From an uncultured Nitrospira sp. (GTDB taxonomy: Bacteria > Nitrospirota > Nitrospiria > Nitrospirales > UBA8639): a stretch of 64,000 bases of DNA. Shown piece by piece: positions 46,128 through 56,932 of the stretch. Where the stretch lies: assembly GCA_902500695.1 (NCBI GenBank), contig CABVRQ010000011.1, positions 10,904 to 74,903 on the forward strand, in the 5' to 3' direction. A program made the position numbers and the translations under genes. How positions within the stretch are numbered: the stretch's first letter is position 1; every line of letters starts with the position of its first letter. The notes under the pieces were generated by a model. The model made no database searches. It was not told the DNA's origin and saw only the letters and a program-made list of their open reading frames with translations.

Positions 46128-47555
46128 ATGAATCGTCTAGTTCCCTTTCTTGGAATGGAACAAAAAATTGACCAGGCTATTCGGGCTAAGGGGTTATTGA
46201 CGTTGGGAGATCGGATCGTGGCGGCCGTTTCTGGCGGTCCGGATTCTGTGGCCCTTTTTAGGTGCTTGGTGGAGTTGCGAGCCCGGTGGCAATGGGACAT
46301 CTGTATCGGTCATGTGGACCATGGATTTCGGGGAGCTGAAAGTGAGAGGGATGCGAAGTTTGTGGAGGCTTTAGGTGAGAGATTTGGAGTGCCCGTCATG
46401 GTGCGCCGGCTCCATCTGAATAAATACGATGCAAAATTGAAGAAGGAGTCACTCCAGGAATATGCCAGAACAGCGAGGTATCAGGCCTTAGAGCAAATGG
46501 TCCTTGACCAAAAGGCGACAAAGTTAGTCCTTGGGCATACGGCAGACGATCAGGCCGAGACGGTTCTGATGTGGATGTTACGCGGGTGTGGAACAGGGGG
46601 ATTGGGAGGTATTCCTCCCAAGCGAGGAATGCATGTCGTTCGTCCCTTGCTTGATATCCATCGGAGTGAGATTGTGGCGTATCTGGAGGAGAAGCAGGAG
46701 GAATCCAGAGAGGATTCCTCCAATGTTCAACCGGTGTACCTCCGGAATCGTATTCGTCAGCACCTGATTCCTCAATTGAAACAGTATTCGCCTGGCATTG
46801 TGAATGTGTTGACCCGGCAGGCACATATACTTCGGGATGATCATGTATATCTGGAGACATTGGCGGATGAAGCGTTTCAGCGCACTTGTGTGTCAGACCG
46901 CATGGGAGAACGGCAATTTGACCGTATGGCGCTCTTAACCGTACCTTTACCTATTCGTCGGAGAGTGATCCGCCAGAGTATTCAGATCATTACAGGACAG
47001 CAGCAGGGTCCGAGATTCGATCTGGTAGAAAGGGTATTAGATCGTTTAGAGCATGGTCGGTCTGGTTGGACGATTGTATGTCATGGAGTGCGGATTGCCC
47101 AGGAATATGACCGTCTGGTGATGACCTTCTGTGAGGAAATGAATCAACCTGAAGCGGATTATTCCGGCACGATGGTGATGCCTTTATCCATCCCTGGTGA
47201 GGTGGTTTGGCTTCCCACAGGGCACCGTTTTTCGATTTCAATAAAATCATCTCCCGTAATCGATGGCCATGCGAACCACTCAGAGGTCTATCTTGACCCT
47301 GCGAGGTTTACTCCTGAATTGATGTTACGAAGGTGGGTGCCTGGGGATATTTTTTGCCCCAAGGGGCTTGGTGGGCGACAAAAAAAGCTTCAGGATTTTT
47401 TTTCGGATCTTAAATTACCCCGTTCTCAACGGACCAAGGTGCCTTTATTGGTTGCGCCTGAGGGAATTGTCTGGGTTGGTGGGTTACGAGCAGATGAACG
47501 GTTCAAGGTTTCATCATCCACAACTTCGGTCATTATGGCCAAGATGATCATGTAA
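46128..47555 (+). CDS. tilS: tRNA(Ile)-lysidine synthase
   Basis: Converts C34 of tRNA-Ile(CAU) to lysidine so that it reads AUA. The PP-loop SGGPDSVALF is near residue 36 and the N-type ATPase domain is followed by TilS substrate-binding and C-terminal domains (LMLRRWVPGDIFCPKGLGGR). Length is 475 residues. ATG at 46128 follows the ribF stop directly. Confidence 0.95.
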   Translation: MNRLVPFLGMEQKIDQAIRAKGLLTLGDRIVAAVSGGPDSVALFRCLVELRARWQWDICIGHVDHGFRGAESERDAKFVEALGERFGVPVMVRRLHLNKYDAKLKKESLQEYARTARYQALEQMVLDQKATKLVLGHTADDQAETVLMWMLRGCGTGGLGGIPPKRGMHVVRPLLDIHRSEIVAYLEEKQEESREDSSNVQPVYLRNRIRQHLIPQLKQYSPGIVNVLTRQAHILRDDHVYLETLADEAFQRTCVSDRMGERQFDRMALLTVPLPIRRRVIRQSIQIITGQQQGPRFDLVERVLDRLEHGRSGWTIVCHGVRIAQEYDRLVMTFCEEMNQPEADYSGTMVMPLSIPGEVVWLPTGHRFSISIKSSPVIDGHANHSEVYLDPARFTPELMLRRWVPGDIFCPKGLGGRQKKLQDFFSDLKLPRSQRTKVPLLVAPEGIVWVGGLRADERFKVSSSTTSVIMAKMIM

Positions 47556-47568
47556 GGGGTAAGTCTCT

Positions 47569-48120
47569 ATGAATCAAATTTTTGGAAAACCCCTCGTTAC
47601 GCAAGAAGCCATGAGGGCTCGCATTAAGGACTTGGGAAAGCAAATTTCTCTGGATTATCAAGATAAGGATCTCCTCGTTGTTGGGGTCCTCAAGGGAGCC
47701 TATGTGTTTTTTGCCGACCTGGTTCGAGTTATTCGATTGCCGATTCAGATTGATTTTTTGATTGCCAAAAGTCAAAAAGCAATCGGGAGTTCGGCAAAAA
47801 AGGTGAAAGTGTGGTCAGAGTTGACCGAAAAGATCAATAGCCGCCATGTGTTACTGGTAGAAGATATCGTGGACTCAGGAGTAACTGCTCAGTTTTTAGT
47901 CAAAAATTTAATGAAGAAGAAGCCGGCATCTGTGGCTGTCTGCGCGTTGATTAGTAAGCCTGCCAATCGCAAGGTGGATGTTGATTTGCGGTATGTGGGG
48001 TTTGAAGTGCCTTCGACCTATGTTGTGGGATATGGGCTGGATTTTAAGCAGAAATATCGAAATCTTCCCTACCTGGCTAAACTCGATCCAAAGTTGGTTC
48101 AAGAAGACTCGCAGTCTTGA
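47569..48120 (+). CDS. hpt: Hypoxanthine phosphoribosyltransferase
   Basis: Salvages hypoxanthine/guanine to IMP/GMP. The PRPP-binding signature is VLLVEDIVDSGVTAQFL, and the substrate loop and YVVGYGLDF occur near the C-terminus. Length is 183 residues. It lies 13 bp after tilS and about 100 bp before ftsH. The tilS-hpt-ftsH order is the same as in many bacteria. Confidence 0.96.
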   Translation: MNQIFGKPLVTQEAMRARIKDLGKQISLDYQDKDLLVVGVLKGAYVFFADLVRVIRLPIQIDFLIAKSQKAIGSSAKKVKVWSELTEKINSRHVLLVEDIVDSGVTAQFLVKNLMKKKPASVAVCALISKPANRKVDVDLRYVGFEVPSTYVVGYGLDFKQKYRNLPYLAKLDPKLVQEDSQS

Positions 48121-48228
48121 TGCGGTTGTCAGCTCTAAAAAGTGCGTGATAGAATCAATTGGTTAAGCTATTTTCTTGATAGTCTGGCTCATTATGATAT
48201 TTGAATTGCTAAGGGGGTTACCCTCGGT

Positions 48229-50046
48229 ATGAATTCTCGGGTGAAAAACTTACTGTTTTGGGTGTTTGTGTGTTTATTCATGATTTTGTTATTCAACCTC
48301 TTTACGGTGCCAAATCAGCACCCTGAAGATCCGGTGATCTTTAGTGATTTTATGGCTCATTTGGAAAAGGGGGATGTTGAACGGGTCATTATCAAGAACA
48401 ATAATATCAGCGCGATTTTGAAAGATGGCACCAGGATCCAAACCTATTCGGTTGAGTATCCAGACCTGGTTAAGGTTTTGCAGGAAAAATCCGTACAAAT
48501 TGAAGCCAAGCCACCTGAAGATAATCCCTGGTATATCACCTTCCTACTTTCTTGGGGGCCATTTGTTCTCTTCTTGGGCTTGTGGTTTTTCCTGATGCGT
48601 CAAATGCAGATGGGCGGCAATCGGGCTTTGTCCTTTGGAAAAAGCCGAGCACGCCTCCTGACCGAAGAGAAGAAAAAAATCACGTTTGCGGACGTGGCGG
48701 GGGTGGATGAAGCTAAAGAAGAAGTAGTGGAAATCATCGATTTTCTAAAAGATCCTGCAAAGTTTCAAAAATTAGGTGGGCGTATTCCTAAGGGAGTCTT
48801 GATTGTGGGGCCTCCTGGGACTGGAAAAACCTTGTTGGCCAAAGCGATTGCCGGTGAGGCTGGTGTGCCATTTTTCAGTATCAGTGGTTCAGATTTTGTA
48901 GAAATGTTTGTCGGGGTTGGGGCTTCCAGGGTCCGCGACCTCTTTGAACAGGGGAAAAAACATGCGCCCTGTATCATCTTTATTGATGAAATTGACGCAG
49001 TGGGGCGATTGCGTGGCGCAGGTCTTGGTGGAGGTCATGATGAACGGGAGCAAACACTGAATCAATTGTTAGTTGAAATGGATGGTTTTGATACTACGGA
49101 AGGCGTGATCCTGATTGCGGCCACCAACAGACCGGATGTGCTTGATCCTGCCTTGTTACGACCAGGCCGGTTTGATCGGCAAGTTGTGGTGAATCGTCCG
49201 GATGTTCGTGGGAGAGGGGAAATTCTCAAGGTTCATACTAAAAAAGTTCCTGTCTCCTCAGATGTGGATCTGGAACAAATTGCCAGAGGGACTCCAGGTT
49301 TTTCAGGGGCTGACTTGGAAAATCTGGTCAATGAAGCTGCCTTGTGGGCCGCTCGCCTGGATAAAAAGTCTGTTGACCAGATTGATTTTGAAAACGCCAA
49401 AGATAAGGTCTTAATGGGTGTCGAACGCAAGAGCATGGTTCTGACTGAGGAAGAAAAGCGTACGACAGCGTTTCATGAGGCTGGCCACGCTTTGATGGCG
49501 AAACTCTTACCCGGAACCGATCCTGTTCATAAGGTTACCATTATCCCTCGTGGGCGTGCCTTGGGCATGACGATGCAATTGCCCATCGATGACCGGCATA
49601 GTTATTCCAAGGACTTTTTGTACAATACCCTCTCCATCTTGTTTGGTGGGCGCGTCGCAGAGGAATTGATCTTTAAAAGTGTGACGACTGGGGCTGGGAA
49701 CGATATTGAGCGGGCCACTGAATTGGCCAGGAAGATGGTTTGTGAATGGGGAATGAGCGAAAAGTTAGGTCCGTTGACATTTGGAAAAAAAGATGAAGAA
49801 GTTTTCTTGGGGCGTGATTTTGGCTCACGTCGAGATTTTAGTGATCAAGTTGCGTTAGAAATCGACAAAGAAGTCAAACGACTCGTGGTTGAATCCTATG
49901 AACGAACGACCAGGATGCTGACCGAGCACATTCATACATTACGTGCCATTGCTGAAGCGTTGCTGGAGAAAGAGGTGTTAGACGGTATAGAGATTGAAAA
50001 AATCGTTCAACAGTCATCTTCCCTTGAGCAAGCTGCGGCAGTATAA
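48229..50046 (+). CDS. ftsH: ATP-dependent zinc metalloprotease FtsH
   Basis: Membrane-anchored AAA+ protease that degrades unassembled or regulatory membrane proteins. There are two transmembrane helices (about residues 7-26 and 103-123) with a periplasmic loop between. The AAA module has Walker A GPPGTGKT, Walker [10 protein letters not shown] and the SRH region. The zinc site is HEAGH. Length is 605 residues, standard for FtsH. The start ATG at 48229 has a G-rich ribosome site. Confidence 0.97.
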   Translation: MNSRVKNLLFWVFVCLFMILLFNLFTVPNQHPEDPVIFSDFMAHLEKGDVERVIIKNNNISAILKDGTRIQTYSVEYPDLVKVLQEKSVQIEAKPPEDNPWYITFLLSWGPFVLFLGLWFFLMRQMQMGGNRALSFGKSRARLLTEEKKKITFADVAGVDEAKEEVVEIIDFLKDPAKFQKLGGRIPKGVLIVGPPGTGKTLLAKAIAGEAGVPFFSISGSDFVEMFVGVGASRVRDLFEQGKKHAPCIIFIDEIDAVGRLRGAGLGGGHDEREQTLNQLLVEMDGFDTTEGVILIAATNRPDVLDPALLRPGRFDRQVVVNRPDVRGRGEILKVHTKKVPVSSDVDLEQIARGTPGFSGADLENLVNEAALWAARLDKKSVDQIDFENAKDKVLMGVERKSMVLTEEEKRTTAFHEAGHALMAKLLPGTDPVHKVTIIPRGRALGMTMQLPIDDRHSYSKDFLYNTLSILFGGRVAEELIFKSVTTGAGNDIERATELARKMVCEWGMSEKLGPLTFGKKDEEVFLGRDFGSRRDFSDQVALEIDKEVKRLVVESYERTTRMLTEHIHTLRAIAEALLEKEVLDGIEIEKIVQQSSSLEQAAAV

Positions 50047-50400
50047 CGCGATTTTTTGATATGCTTTTCATTCAGAAAAGCCATGTAAGTCTATTTCCAA
50101 GCTGAGCTGATTTGTTTATCCACCTGTCCCCCTTTTGGTCTGGATAATACAAAAGGTCGAAACGCCTGCTTCCATCGACAGCATGCTTCCCTATCCCCCG
50201 TGGATTAAGAGCAATTTAACTTGGTCCCACCAGCGTTATGGGGGATTTGCCTAGAGAATTTATCTACCAAAATTTATCCCCACACGTGTTTTTTGTCGGA
50301 TTTCCCGCTTTTCTAACCCTTCAAATCATTGTGCTTTATAAGGCCGAGAGCCCTATATGACTATTAGAGCCCATCATGGAATTGATTTGGTCAACAGCAA
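50047..50400. other. Gene-free stretch between ftsH and folP
   Basis: 354 bp without a gene. GCTTTTC (50063-50069) and GAAAAGC (50075-50081) form a weak hairpin after ftsH. CCTTTTG (50131-50137) and CAAAAGG (50150-50156) form another. TTATCCACC near 50117 is close to a DnaA box, and a TTTATCCCCACA element follows near 50274; two loose matches are not enough to call an origin. It should contain the folP promoter. Confidence 0.4.
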
Positions 50401-51282
50401 ATGCGCATGAAACCCATGGCCGTCCCAAAGTCCACATTTCCTGAAATTCGCTGCCGTGAAAAAATAATGCCCATTGGGTCAAAGGTATTAATTATGGGTA
50501 TATTGAACGTGACCCCAGATTCTTTTTCTGAGGATGCACAGTGCCTCAACATCGAGGCAGCGATTGAACGAGCACAACAGATGATTGCCGAAGGAGCGGA
50601 TCTGATTGATATCGGTGGGGAATCGACGAGGCCTGGAGCGTCATACGTGGACGAGGATGTGGAAATAAAAAGAATTTCTCCCATTCTGACGGTGTTGAGG
50701 AAACTCACCAATATCCCACTTTCTATTGATACACGGAAAGCTGCCGTGGCTCGGAGGGCGTTGGACCTCGGGGCCGATATCATCAATGATGTGAGCGCTC
50801 TTCAAGATGATCCTCGGATGGCTCAATTAATTCAAGAATCCGGGGCTGGGGTTGTCCTCATGCATCGGCAGGGCCATAGCGTAAATATGCAGCATGCTCC
50901 ACAATATAAAGATGTCGTGGGTGAGGTAAAGAACTTTTTATCTGAACGGGTCTCCATGGCCCAATCGATGGGAATTCCGGCAGATCATATTTTGGTTGAT
51001 CCGGGAATCGGGTTTGGGAAAACCCTCAATCATAATTTAGAAATTCTCCGTAACATTGGGGAGTTGCTTCCATTGGGACAACCTATTTTAATTGGGGTGT
51101 CACGGAAAGCCTTTATAGGCACCTTAACTGGAAAACCGGTTGGCGAACGAGAATTCGGGAATGCCGTTGCGGTGGCCGCTGCTGTCTGGCAGGGAGCACA
51201 TATCGTACGAGTCCATGAGGTGGGAGCCATGCATGATGCCATTTTGGTGGCTCAAGCTTTACAAAATTCGTGCGACAAGTAG
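50401..51282 (+). CDS. folP: Dihydropteroate synthase
   Basis: Joins p-aminobenzoate to hydroxymethyl-dihydropterin pyrophosphate in folate synthesis; the sulfonamide target. TIM barrel with MGILNVTPDSFSED, GGESTRPGA, DPGIGFGKT and GVSRKAFIG. Length is 293 residues if started at 50401. The core begins near residue 30 (KVLIMGILNV), so the true start could be a downstream Met. The gene lies in the ftsH-folP-glmM order common in bacteria. Confidence 0.95.
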   Translation: MRMKPMAVPKSTFPEIRCREKIMPIGSKVLIMGILNVTPDSFSEDAQCLNIEAAIERAQQMIAEGADLIDIGGESTRPGASYVDEDVEIKRISPILTVLRKLTNIPLSIDTRKAAVARRALDLGADIINDVSALQDDPRMAQLIQESGAGVVLMHRQGHSVNMQHAPQYKDVVGEVKNFLSERVSMAQSMGIPADHILVDPGIGFGKTLNHNLEILRNIGELLPLGQPILIGVSRKAFIGTLTGKPVGEREFGNAVAVAAAVWQGAHIVRVHEVGAMHDAILVAQALQNSCDK

Positions 51283-51305
51283 GATAGGGTGGTAAGATCT
51301 CTCCC

Positions 51306-51333
51306 AGTGGCGTTTCCGCCGCTTTGTTCTCCT
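51306..51333 (+). terminator. Probable terminator after folP
   Basis: AGTGGCG (51306-51312) pairs with CGCCGCT (51317-51323), one G-T wobble, loop TTTC, followed by a T-rich stretch TTTGTTCT. It lies 25 bp after the folP stop. Confidence 0.5.
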
Positions 51334-51537
51334 TATAACCGTCGTGATGCGCCATATATGTCCAATAGATCGCCCTCTGGGTAACGCCGTAGAATGACTG
51401 TCTTTGATTAGAGTGAATTTTTTGAATTTCTCTTCCAAACTGTTGATTCGCTTGTGAGTGGAGAGACAGGACAAAGTCTCCTCTATTCAAATGGTTTTGT
51501 GGCCTGCGCCAATTACTAAAAAAGAAAAGGGAACCAC

Positions 51538-52887
51538 ATGGGGAAACTATTCGGTACGGATGGGGTGCGTGGGGTCGCGAACCTGGATCCGATGACTAGC
51601 GAAATGGCGATGAAATTAGGACGGGCAGCAGCCCATGTTTTTCGTAAAGGTGATGGACGACATAAAATCATCATTGGCAAAGATACTCGTGTGTCCGGGT
51701 ATATGTTGGAGTCGGCCTTAACTGCCGGACTATGCTCCATGGGTGTGGATGTCTTATTAGTCGGTCCCTTACCGACCCCTGCCATCGCGTTCATGACCCG
51801 TAGCTTGAGAGCCGATGCCGGAGTGATGATTTCTGCTTCTCACAATCCTTATCAGGATAATGGCATCAAATTCTTTTCGAATGACGGGATGAAGTTGCCG
51901 GATGAACTGGAGCATCGTATGGAAAACCTTATTCTCTCGAATGAAATTGAGCATATTCGACCGACGGCCGAAGCCATCGGGAAAGCTTATCGCATTGATG
52001 ATGCAGAAGGACGATATATTGAGTTCGTCAAGCGCTCGCTTCCCCGTGAAATGGATTTCCAGAATATGCGAATTGTCTTGGATTGTGCCCATGGAGCGGC
52101 ATATCATGTTTTCCCAAAGGTCATTCGTGAACTGGGTGCGAAGGTCTGGGTGATGGGCAATGAACCGGACGGGCTCAATATTAACGACGGGTGCGGTGCT
52201 GTGCACCCGGAGCGATTACAGCAGATGGTTCGAGATAGGAAGGCTGACCTCGGTATTGCCCTGGACGGAGACGCGGATCGGGCGTTGTTTGTCTGCGAAC
52301 AAGGACAGGTGGTCGATGGGGATCATGCCCTGGCGGCTTTTGCTCTTGACCTCAAGAGACTAGGCCGATTAAGACACAATACGGTGGTGGGAACCGTGAT
52401 GAGTAATTTTGGTTTTGAGGTCTGCATGCGAGAAGCTGGTATCAATCTGATACGAACGGCAGTGGGGGATCGATACATTTTAGAGCGGATGGTGGCTGAA
52501 AATTATAATCTGGGTGGAGAACAATCCGGCCATATGATCTTTTTGGATTATCATACGAGCGGGGATGGGATGATCTCCGGCTTACAAATGCTGAAGTTGA
52601 TGCAGCGGGCTCAAAAGCCACTGTCGGAAATTGCCATGTGTATGCATTCCACGCCTCAGGTGTTGGTGGGGGTCACCGTTCCGCGTAAACCGGACCTGCA
52701 GACCCTTCCACAGTTACAGCAGGCGATTCAAGACAAAGAGCGCGTACTGAATGGAACCGGACGGATCCTTGTACGCTATTCCGGTACGGAACCGTTGCTG
52801 CGAGTGATGGTTGAAGGTCAAGATAGCCTGGTTATTCAGGAGATTGCGGAAGATTTAATCACAGTGGTGAAGTCCTGCATTCAGTAA
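51538..52887 (+). CDS. glmM: Phosphoglucosamine mutase
   Basis: Converts glucosamine-6-phosphate to glucosamine-1-phosphate for UDP-GlcNAc. The phosphoserine loop is in MISASHNPYQDNGIKFF, the Mg site is DGDADRALFV, and the C-terminal substrate loop is RYSGTEPLLRVM. Length is 449 residues. The start is ATG at 51538. It lies 255 bp after folP, with a terminator between, so it may have its own promoter. Confidence 0.96.
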   Translation: MGKLFGTDGVRGVANLDPMTSEMAMKLGRAAAHVFRKGDGRHKIIIGKDTRVSGYMLESALTAGLCSMGVDVLLVGPLPTPAIAFMTRSLRADAGVMISASHNPYQDNGIKFFSNDGMKLPDELEHRMENLILSNEIEHIRPTAEAIGKAYRIDDAEGRYIEFVKRSLPREMDFQNMRIVLDCAHGAAYHVFPKVIRELGAKVWVMGNEPDGLNINDGCGAVHPERLQQMVRDRKADLGIALDGDADRALFVCEQGQVVDGDHALAAFALDLKRLGRLRHNTVVGTVMSNFGFEVCMREAGINLIRTAVGDRYILERMVAENYNLGGEQSGHMIFLDYHTSGDGMISGLQMLKLMQRAQKPLSEIAMCMHSTPQVLVGVTVPRKPDLQTLPQLQQAIQDKERVLNGTGRILVRYSGTEPLLRVMVEGQDSLVIQEIAEDLITVVKSCIQ

Positions 52888-53146
52888 GGATGAGAAGGTC
52901 TCCCACCCGTATTTCAGTCGTCTGCTCTAATGAATGATTTGGCATTGAGGATGAATAGACGTAATGATCGATATGGCCTGCTTTCTTACCAGCCTCAACC
53001 AGTCGGGTTAAGCCCGGCGCTCTTTTATGGGCGAGGTCCTTTGAAGACGGTGGAAGGCAGTACCCTGCGCTTAATTATGGGGTCTTTGAGTAAGGATACC
53101 TTACGGCCCTTGAGATGAGCTTCATGAACCATATGCGCTGTCTTAT

Positions 53147-55708
53147 GTGATACTCCTTGGAGTGGTGTCCTACCTCACCGGGCTTTGGCTTGGTCCGTTT
53201 CTTACCTTGTTTCCCCTGTCACTTCTGGGGGCTCTTCTTAGTTTTGGGTGTATCCTCACCTGGTTTGAACAACAAAAACGTGTCACTCGACAGACAGGAT
53301 TTATCCTATTTGCGCTTGTGGTAGGAGGAATCGGTCATGCACATTGGGCAGGGACCGCTCAGTTGGATTCGAATCTAGTTGTTGTGGTCGAGGAACAACC
53401 CATTTTTATTGAAGGAGCCATTGTGGCCCCAGTCCGGCAGACTCCAGATGGGCTCATTTTGCTGGTGGAGGCGACTCGATTGGTGAGGCAGGGAAAGGAG
53501 CAGGTAGCTCATGGCCGAATCCGTCTAACCTGGCGGGAACCCGGGGAATATTCATTGATCTACGGGGATCACGTTGCCTTCATTGCCCGAATACGGGAAC
53601 CCTATGGAACAATGAACCCTGGCGGGTTTCATTTTGGGCAATATCTGAAACGGCAAGGGATTCATGCTGTCGCGTCCGTGCAAGGTCCCGAAGCCATCAG
53701 GGTCCAGGGCACCCAAGTTCGGACCACCCGTGAGTTGATCTTAGGTGTTGTCGATCACTGGCGCCAAACAATTCATCATTCGGCAGTGTCCAGTCTCAGA
53801 AATCCTGCATTGGGATTATTTCTCGGGATGGTATTAGGAGAGCAAAGTTATATTGAGTCGGACATTCGAGACGCATTTATGGCTAGCGGAACCGTGCATA
53901 TTCTCTCGATCTCTGGGTCTCATTTAGGGTTATTGGCCTTGTTGATTTTTGCCGGGGCGCGATGGGCATTTCGCCATTTACCAATATTCTGGCTGGAGCG
54001 ACTATCGTTGCGACTTACTGCCACCCGCTTTGCGGTCCTCATCACATTGCCGGCCGTTTCCTTTTATACCTTGCTGGCTGGGGCGGAAATGGCGACGGTC
54101 CGTTCATGGATCATGATCGTGGTGTGTTGCGTTGGCATATGGTTGGGAAGGGAGCGCAATCTGGTGCCGGCGTTAGCCGTAGCCGCGCTCTTTATGGTAT
54201 TGCCGCATCCGGAGGCCATTCAGGATATTTCATTCCAGTTATCATATCTCTCGGTTGCGGCAATTGCCCTTGTGGTTCTTGTCCGAAAACAGAAGGAATC
54301 CAACCTATCGGGATTAGATGCAGCCTTCCCGCCAGCACAGCCGACCTGGCTCGTGGGTCTCTGGCATAAGGCCGTGCTAGCCTGGCTGATCACCCTCGCA
54401 GTCAGCTTGGCCACCTTGCCTTTGGTCGCCCATAACTTTCATCAAATACCCTGGCTGGGGTTATTTGCCAATATGGTGATTGTTCCTTTGGTTGGCGCGT
54501 TGATGATTCCTCTAGGTCTGTTGTCAGGAATGCTTGTCCTAGTAGGGGGAGGAGAAACTCTTCCTATGGCCAGTGTGAATCAATGGGTCTTTGACTGGCT
54601 CGCACAGGTCGTGATGATGCTCTCACATATACCGGGAGCGACTTGGTATGTCGCGTCGCCGAGCTTGAGTTCAATGATCGTCTTTTGGGGAATACTGGCT
54701 GGGGTTGTGGCCCTGTGGCATCGGCATCTGATCCGATGGGGGTGTGGCACAATCCTGCTCGCGATTCTGCTGTGGTGGGGATGGTCGCCACGCACCGGGT
54801 GGGATCCGGGAACCGTGCGAGTCACGTTCCTGGATGTGGGGCAAGGTGATGCCACCCTCATTGAATTACCCGACGGTCAAACCGTGTTGATCGATGGCGG
54901 ACCATCCTATCGACGATTGGATATGGGACGTGCGGTCATCGGGCCGTATCTCTGGAATCAGGGTATCCGGCGGCTGGATCATGTGGTTGCGACGCATCCG
55001 CAATGGGATCATGTCGGCGGATTACCGTGGGTATTGGACACGTTTGAAGTAGGACAGTATTGGGATAATGGCGTCTCCCGGCCGGAACGATTTTTTTCTC
55101 GCCTCCGCTTGGCGGTAAAATCTTCCGGGCTTCAGGAACGGATACCTACGGCAGGAACTGTCATTGTCAGCCCAGGACCTTGTTCTCTGATTGTGCTGAG
55201 CCCTTCCCGCAGCCAACGGGCAGAGAGGGATGGATCCTGGACAGGGTCTAGTGGAAAGGATCTCAATAATCGATCGCTGGTTACCAGGCTCGAGTGCGGG
55301 AAGCATTCATTTTTGTTCACGGCCGATGTGGAACAGCAATCTCTCGATGAATTACTGCAGGTTTCCAATGGTTTTTCTGCTCGCATCGTGAAAGTGCCCC
55401 ATCATGGAGCAAAAAGTTCCCTGAACCGTGAGTGGGTGAATCGACTTCAAGCTGAAGCGATGGTTGTTTCGGTTGGTGCTCATAACCGGTATGGCCATCC
55501 AGCTCCCGAGGTGCTTGATGCGTATGAAAAGCGAGGCCTTCCTTTATACCGGACTGATCGCGATGGGGCGGTTTGGTTCACCGCGACTCCCGGTTCGGAC
55601 GACATGACGGTGAGAACAGCGAGAGAGGGAGGCCTGCTCCAGGTTCAAGCTGGACCAGGTATGTGGAGAGAGGAATGGGCCAATTGGACTCGGATAAGGA
55701 ATCGATAA
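53147..55708 (+). CDS. comEC: DNA internalisation / competence protein ComEC/Rec2
   Basis: Inner-membrane channel protein for single-stranded DNA uptake. An N-terminal hydrophobic and OB-like region (DUF4131) is followed by the multi-helix competence core with SSISGSHLG-type signature (here LSISGSHLGLLALL). A C-terminal metallo-beta-lactamase domain has DVGQGDATLIELPDG and THPQWDHVGG. Length is 853 residues. I use the GTG at 53147; the frame is open back to about 53111 with no ATG, so the start is uncertain. No pilus or other com genes are in the window. Confidence 0.9.
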   Translation: MILLGVVSYLTGLWLGPFLTLFPLSLLGALLSFGCILTWFEQQKRVTRQTGFILFALVVGGIGHAHWAGTAQLDSNLVVVVEEQPIFIEGAIVAPVRQTPDGLILLVEATRLVRQGKEQVAHGRIRLTWREPGEYSLIYGDHVAFIARIREPYGTMNPGGFHFGQYLKRQGIHAVASVQGPEAIRVQGTQVRTTRELILGVVDHWRQTIHHSAVSSLRNPALGLFLGMVLGEQSYIESDIRDAFMASGTVHILSISGSHLGLLALLIFAGARWAFRHLPIFWLERLSLRLTATRFAVLITLPAVSFYTLLAGAEMATVRSWIMIVVCCVGIWLGRERNLVPALAVAALFMVLPHPEAIQDISFQLSYLSVAAIALVVLVRKQKESNLSGLDAAFPPAQPTWLVGLWHKAVLAWLITLAVSLATLPLVAHNFHQIPWLGLFANMVIVPLVGALMIPLGLLSGMLVLVGGGETLPMASVNQWVFDWLAQVVMMLSHIPGATWYVASPSLSSMIVFWGILAGVVALWHRHLIRWGCGTILLAILLWWGWSPRTGWDPGTVRVTFLDVGQGDATLIELPDGQTVLIDGGPSYRRLDMGRAVIGPYLWNQGIRRLDHVVATHPQWDHVGGLPWVLDTFEVGQYWDNGVSRPERFFSRLRLAVKSSGLQERIPTAGTVIVSPGPCSLIVLSPSRSQRAERDGSWTGSSGKDLNNRSLVTRLECGKHSFLFTADVEQQSLDELLQVSNGFSARIVKVPHHGAKSSLNREWVNRLQAEAMVVSVGAHNRYGHPAPEVLDAYEKRGLPLYRTDRDGAVWFTATPGSDDMTVRTAREGGLLQVQAGPGMWREEWANWTRIRNR

Positions 55709-55818
55709 ACAGGGTTTTACCGTAACCTGCCATGTGGGGCAGGGTCGTGCTCATGCTTGGCCTTCAATCCACTTTGTGAGTCCATCTGGGATATCTACGA
55801 TAGAATTCTCGTGTCCGT

Positions 55819-55845
55819 CAACTCCTCAGGAGTTGGATCTTTTCC
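55819..55845 (+). terminator. Possible terminator after comEC
   Basis: CAACTCC (55819-55825) pairs with GGAGTTG (55829-55835) over a 3-base loop, followed by GATCTTTTCC. Modest T tract. It lies about 110 bp downstream of the stop. Confidence 0.45.
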
Positions 55846-55956
55846 TGTATGTCGGGAAGAGAAGAGTATTATTGTTTTAAGTCACTGTTAAGGATATACG
55901 GTTAAGCCACGGATAAAATATTTTAAAAGACGGGTTGTCGGCATTAAAGGAGTCTC

Positions 55957-56685
55957 ATGGCAAATCAAGAGCAATTGAAGCTCATTAAGGGGGGTGTGGA
56001 TGTCTGGAATGCATGGAGAAAGGCGAATCCTTCCAAGCGCGTAGATTTGAGTGGTGGGAATTTTTCCAAAATGGAATTATCTGGTGTTGATTTGGATGGT
56101 GCCAATCTCCAAGATGTCAATTTCAATCAGGCGAATCTTTCAGGTGCCATGTTATCCGGGGCAAATTTGACAGAGTCCAGTTTGTTGGAAGCGAATTTGA
56201 CCGGGACAAACCTGGAAAACGCGAATGTGAGTGACGCTGACCTTCTCCGGGTCATACTCGTACGGGCGAATCTTGAGCTGGCGCATCTAGCCAAAACGGA
56301 TTTGACAGGGGCCGATCTGACTAAAGCGAATCTGCGTGAAGCAAATCTTCACCTGGCCAATTTGCAAGGTGCAAAACTCACCGAGGCCAATTTGGAAAGA
56401 TGTAAACTTCGAGAGGCAAATCTGGGTCAGGCAGATCTCGCTGGTGCCAATCTGGGTAGTGCTGATCTGGCGCAGGCCAATCTCAAGCAAGCGAATTTAC
56501 GGGGTGCGAATGTTGAAAAGGCTTCCCTGATTCAGGTGGATTTGCAGGAGGCTAATCTTCAGGCTCTTGACAACATGACTCTCCTCCAATTGTCAAAAGC
56601 CAGATTCTTGCGGCAGGCTCGACTAGACCCGACCATCTATGAACAGTTGGTAAGGGAATATCCCCATGTGTGTGAGCAGGATTAG
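55957..56685 (+). CDS. Pentapeptide-repeat protein
   Basis: A 242-residue protein. From about residue 38 to 220 it is built of tandem A(D/N)LxX repeats (ANLQDVNFNQANLSGAM, ADLTKANLREANLHLANL). These fold into a right-handed beta-helix. No signal peptide. Pentapeptide proteins can mimic DNA or act as scaffolds, but most are uncharacterised. It follows a 248-bp gap after comEC and converges with the ZIP transporter gene. No gyrase or transport partner is next to it. Confidence 0.92.
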   Translation: MANQEQLKLIKGGVDVWNAWRKANPSKRVDLSGGNFSKMELSGVDLDGANLQDVNFNQANLSGAMLSGANLTESSLLEANLTGTNLENANVSDADLLRVILVRANLELAHLAKTDLTGADLTKANLREANLHLANLQGAKLTEANLERCKLREANLGQADLAGANLGSADLAQANLKQANLRGANVEKASLIQVDLQEANLQALDNMTLLQLSKARFLRQARLDPTIYEQLVREYPHVCEQD

Positions 56686-56932
56686 TTAAGAGACATTGGG
56701 AGGTATCGAGAAATTTTCACGAGTGAGGGAGGAAATACGATGGGGTCTCGAAAGGTCATACCAATGCTGGACAACGTGAGTTCTGATGACGAGCTTCAAA
56801 ATCTGAGAGGAAAAGACTGGCCGCTTTTTATTGTGTAAACAGAATGGGGGTGGTCGTTCAGAAGGTTCAGCAGCGACCACCTTGTTGGCTACCGAATTTC
56901 ATAGGAATGCTGGGTTTGAGCTAGCCGCCCTC

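Noticed and set aside
50100..50300. Possible replication origin near two DnaA-box-like sequences
   Set aside because: Only one near-match and one loose match, no dnaA/dnaN, no cluster and no AT-rich unwinding element.
51113..51490. 125-residue minus-strand frame over the end of folP
   Set aside because: It overlaps folP and the terminator and has no protein-like features.
52930..53118. 62-residue frame between glmM and comEC
   Set aside because: No ribosome site, no family and ordinary intergenic composition; too weak to call.
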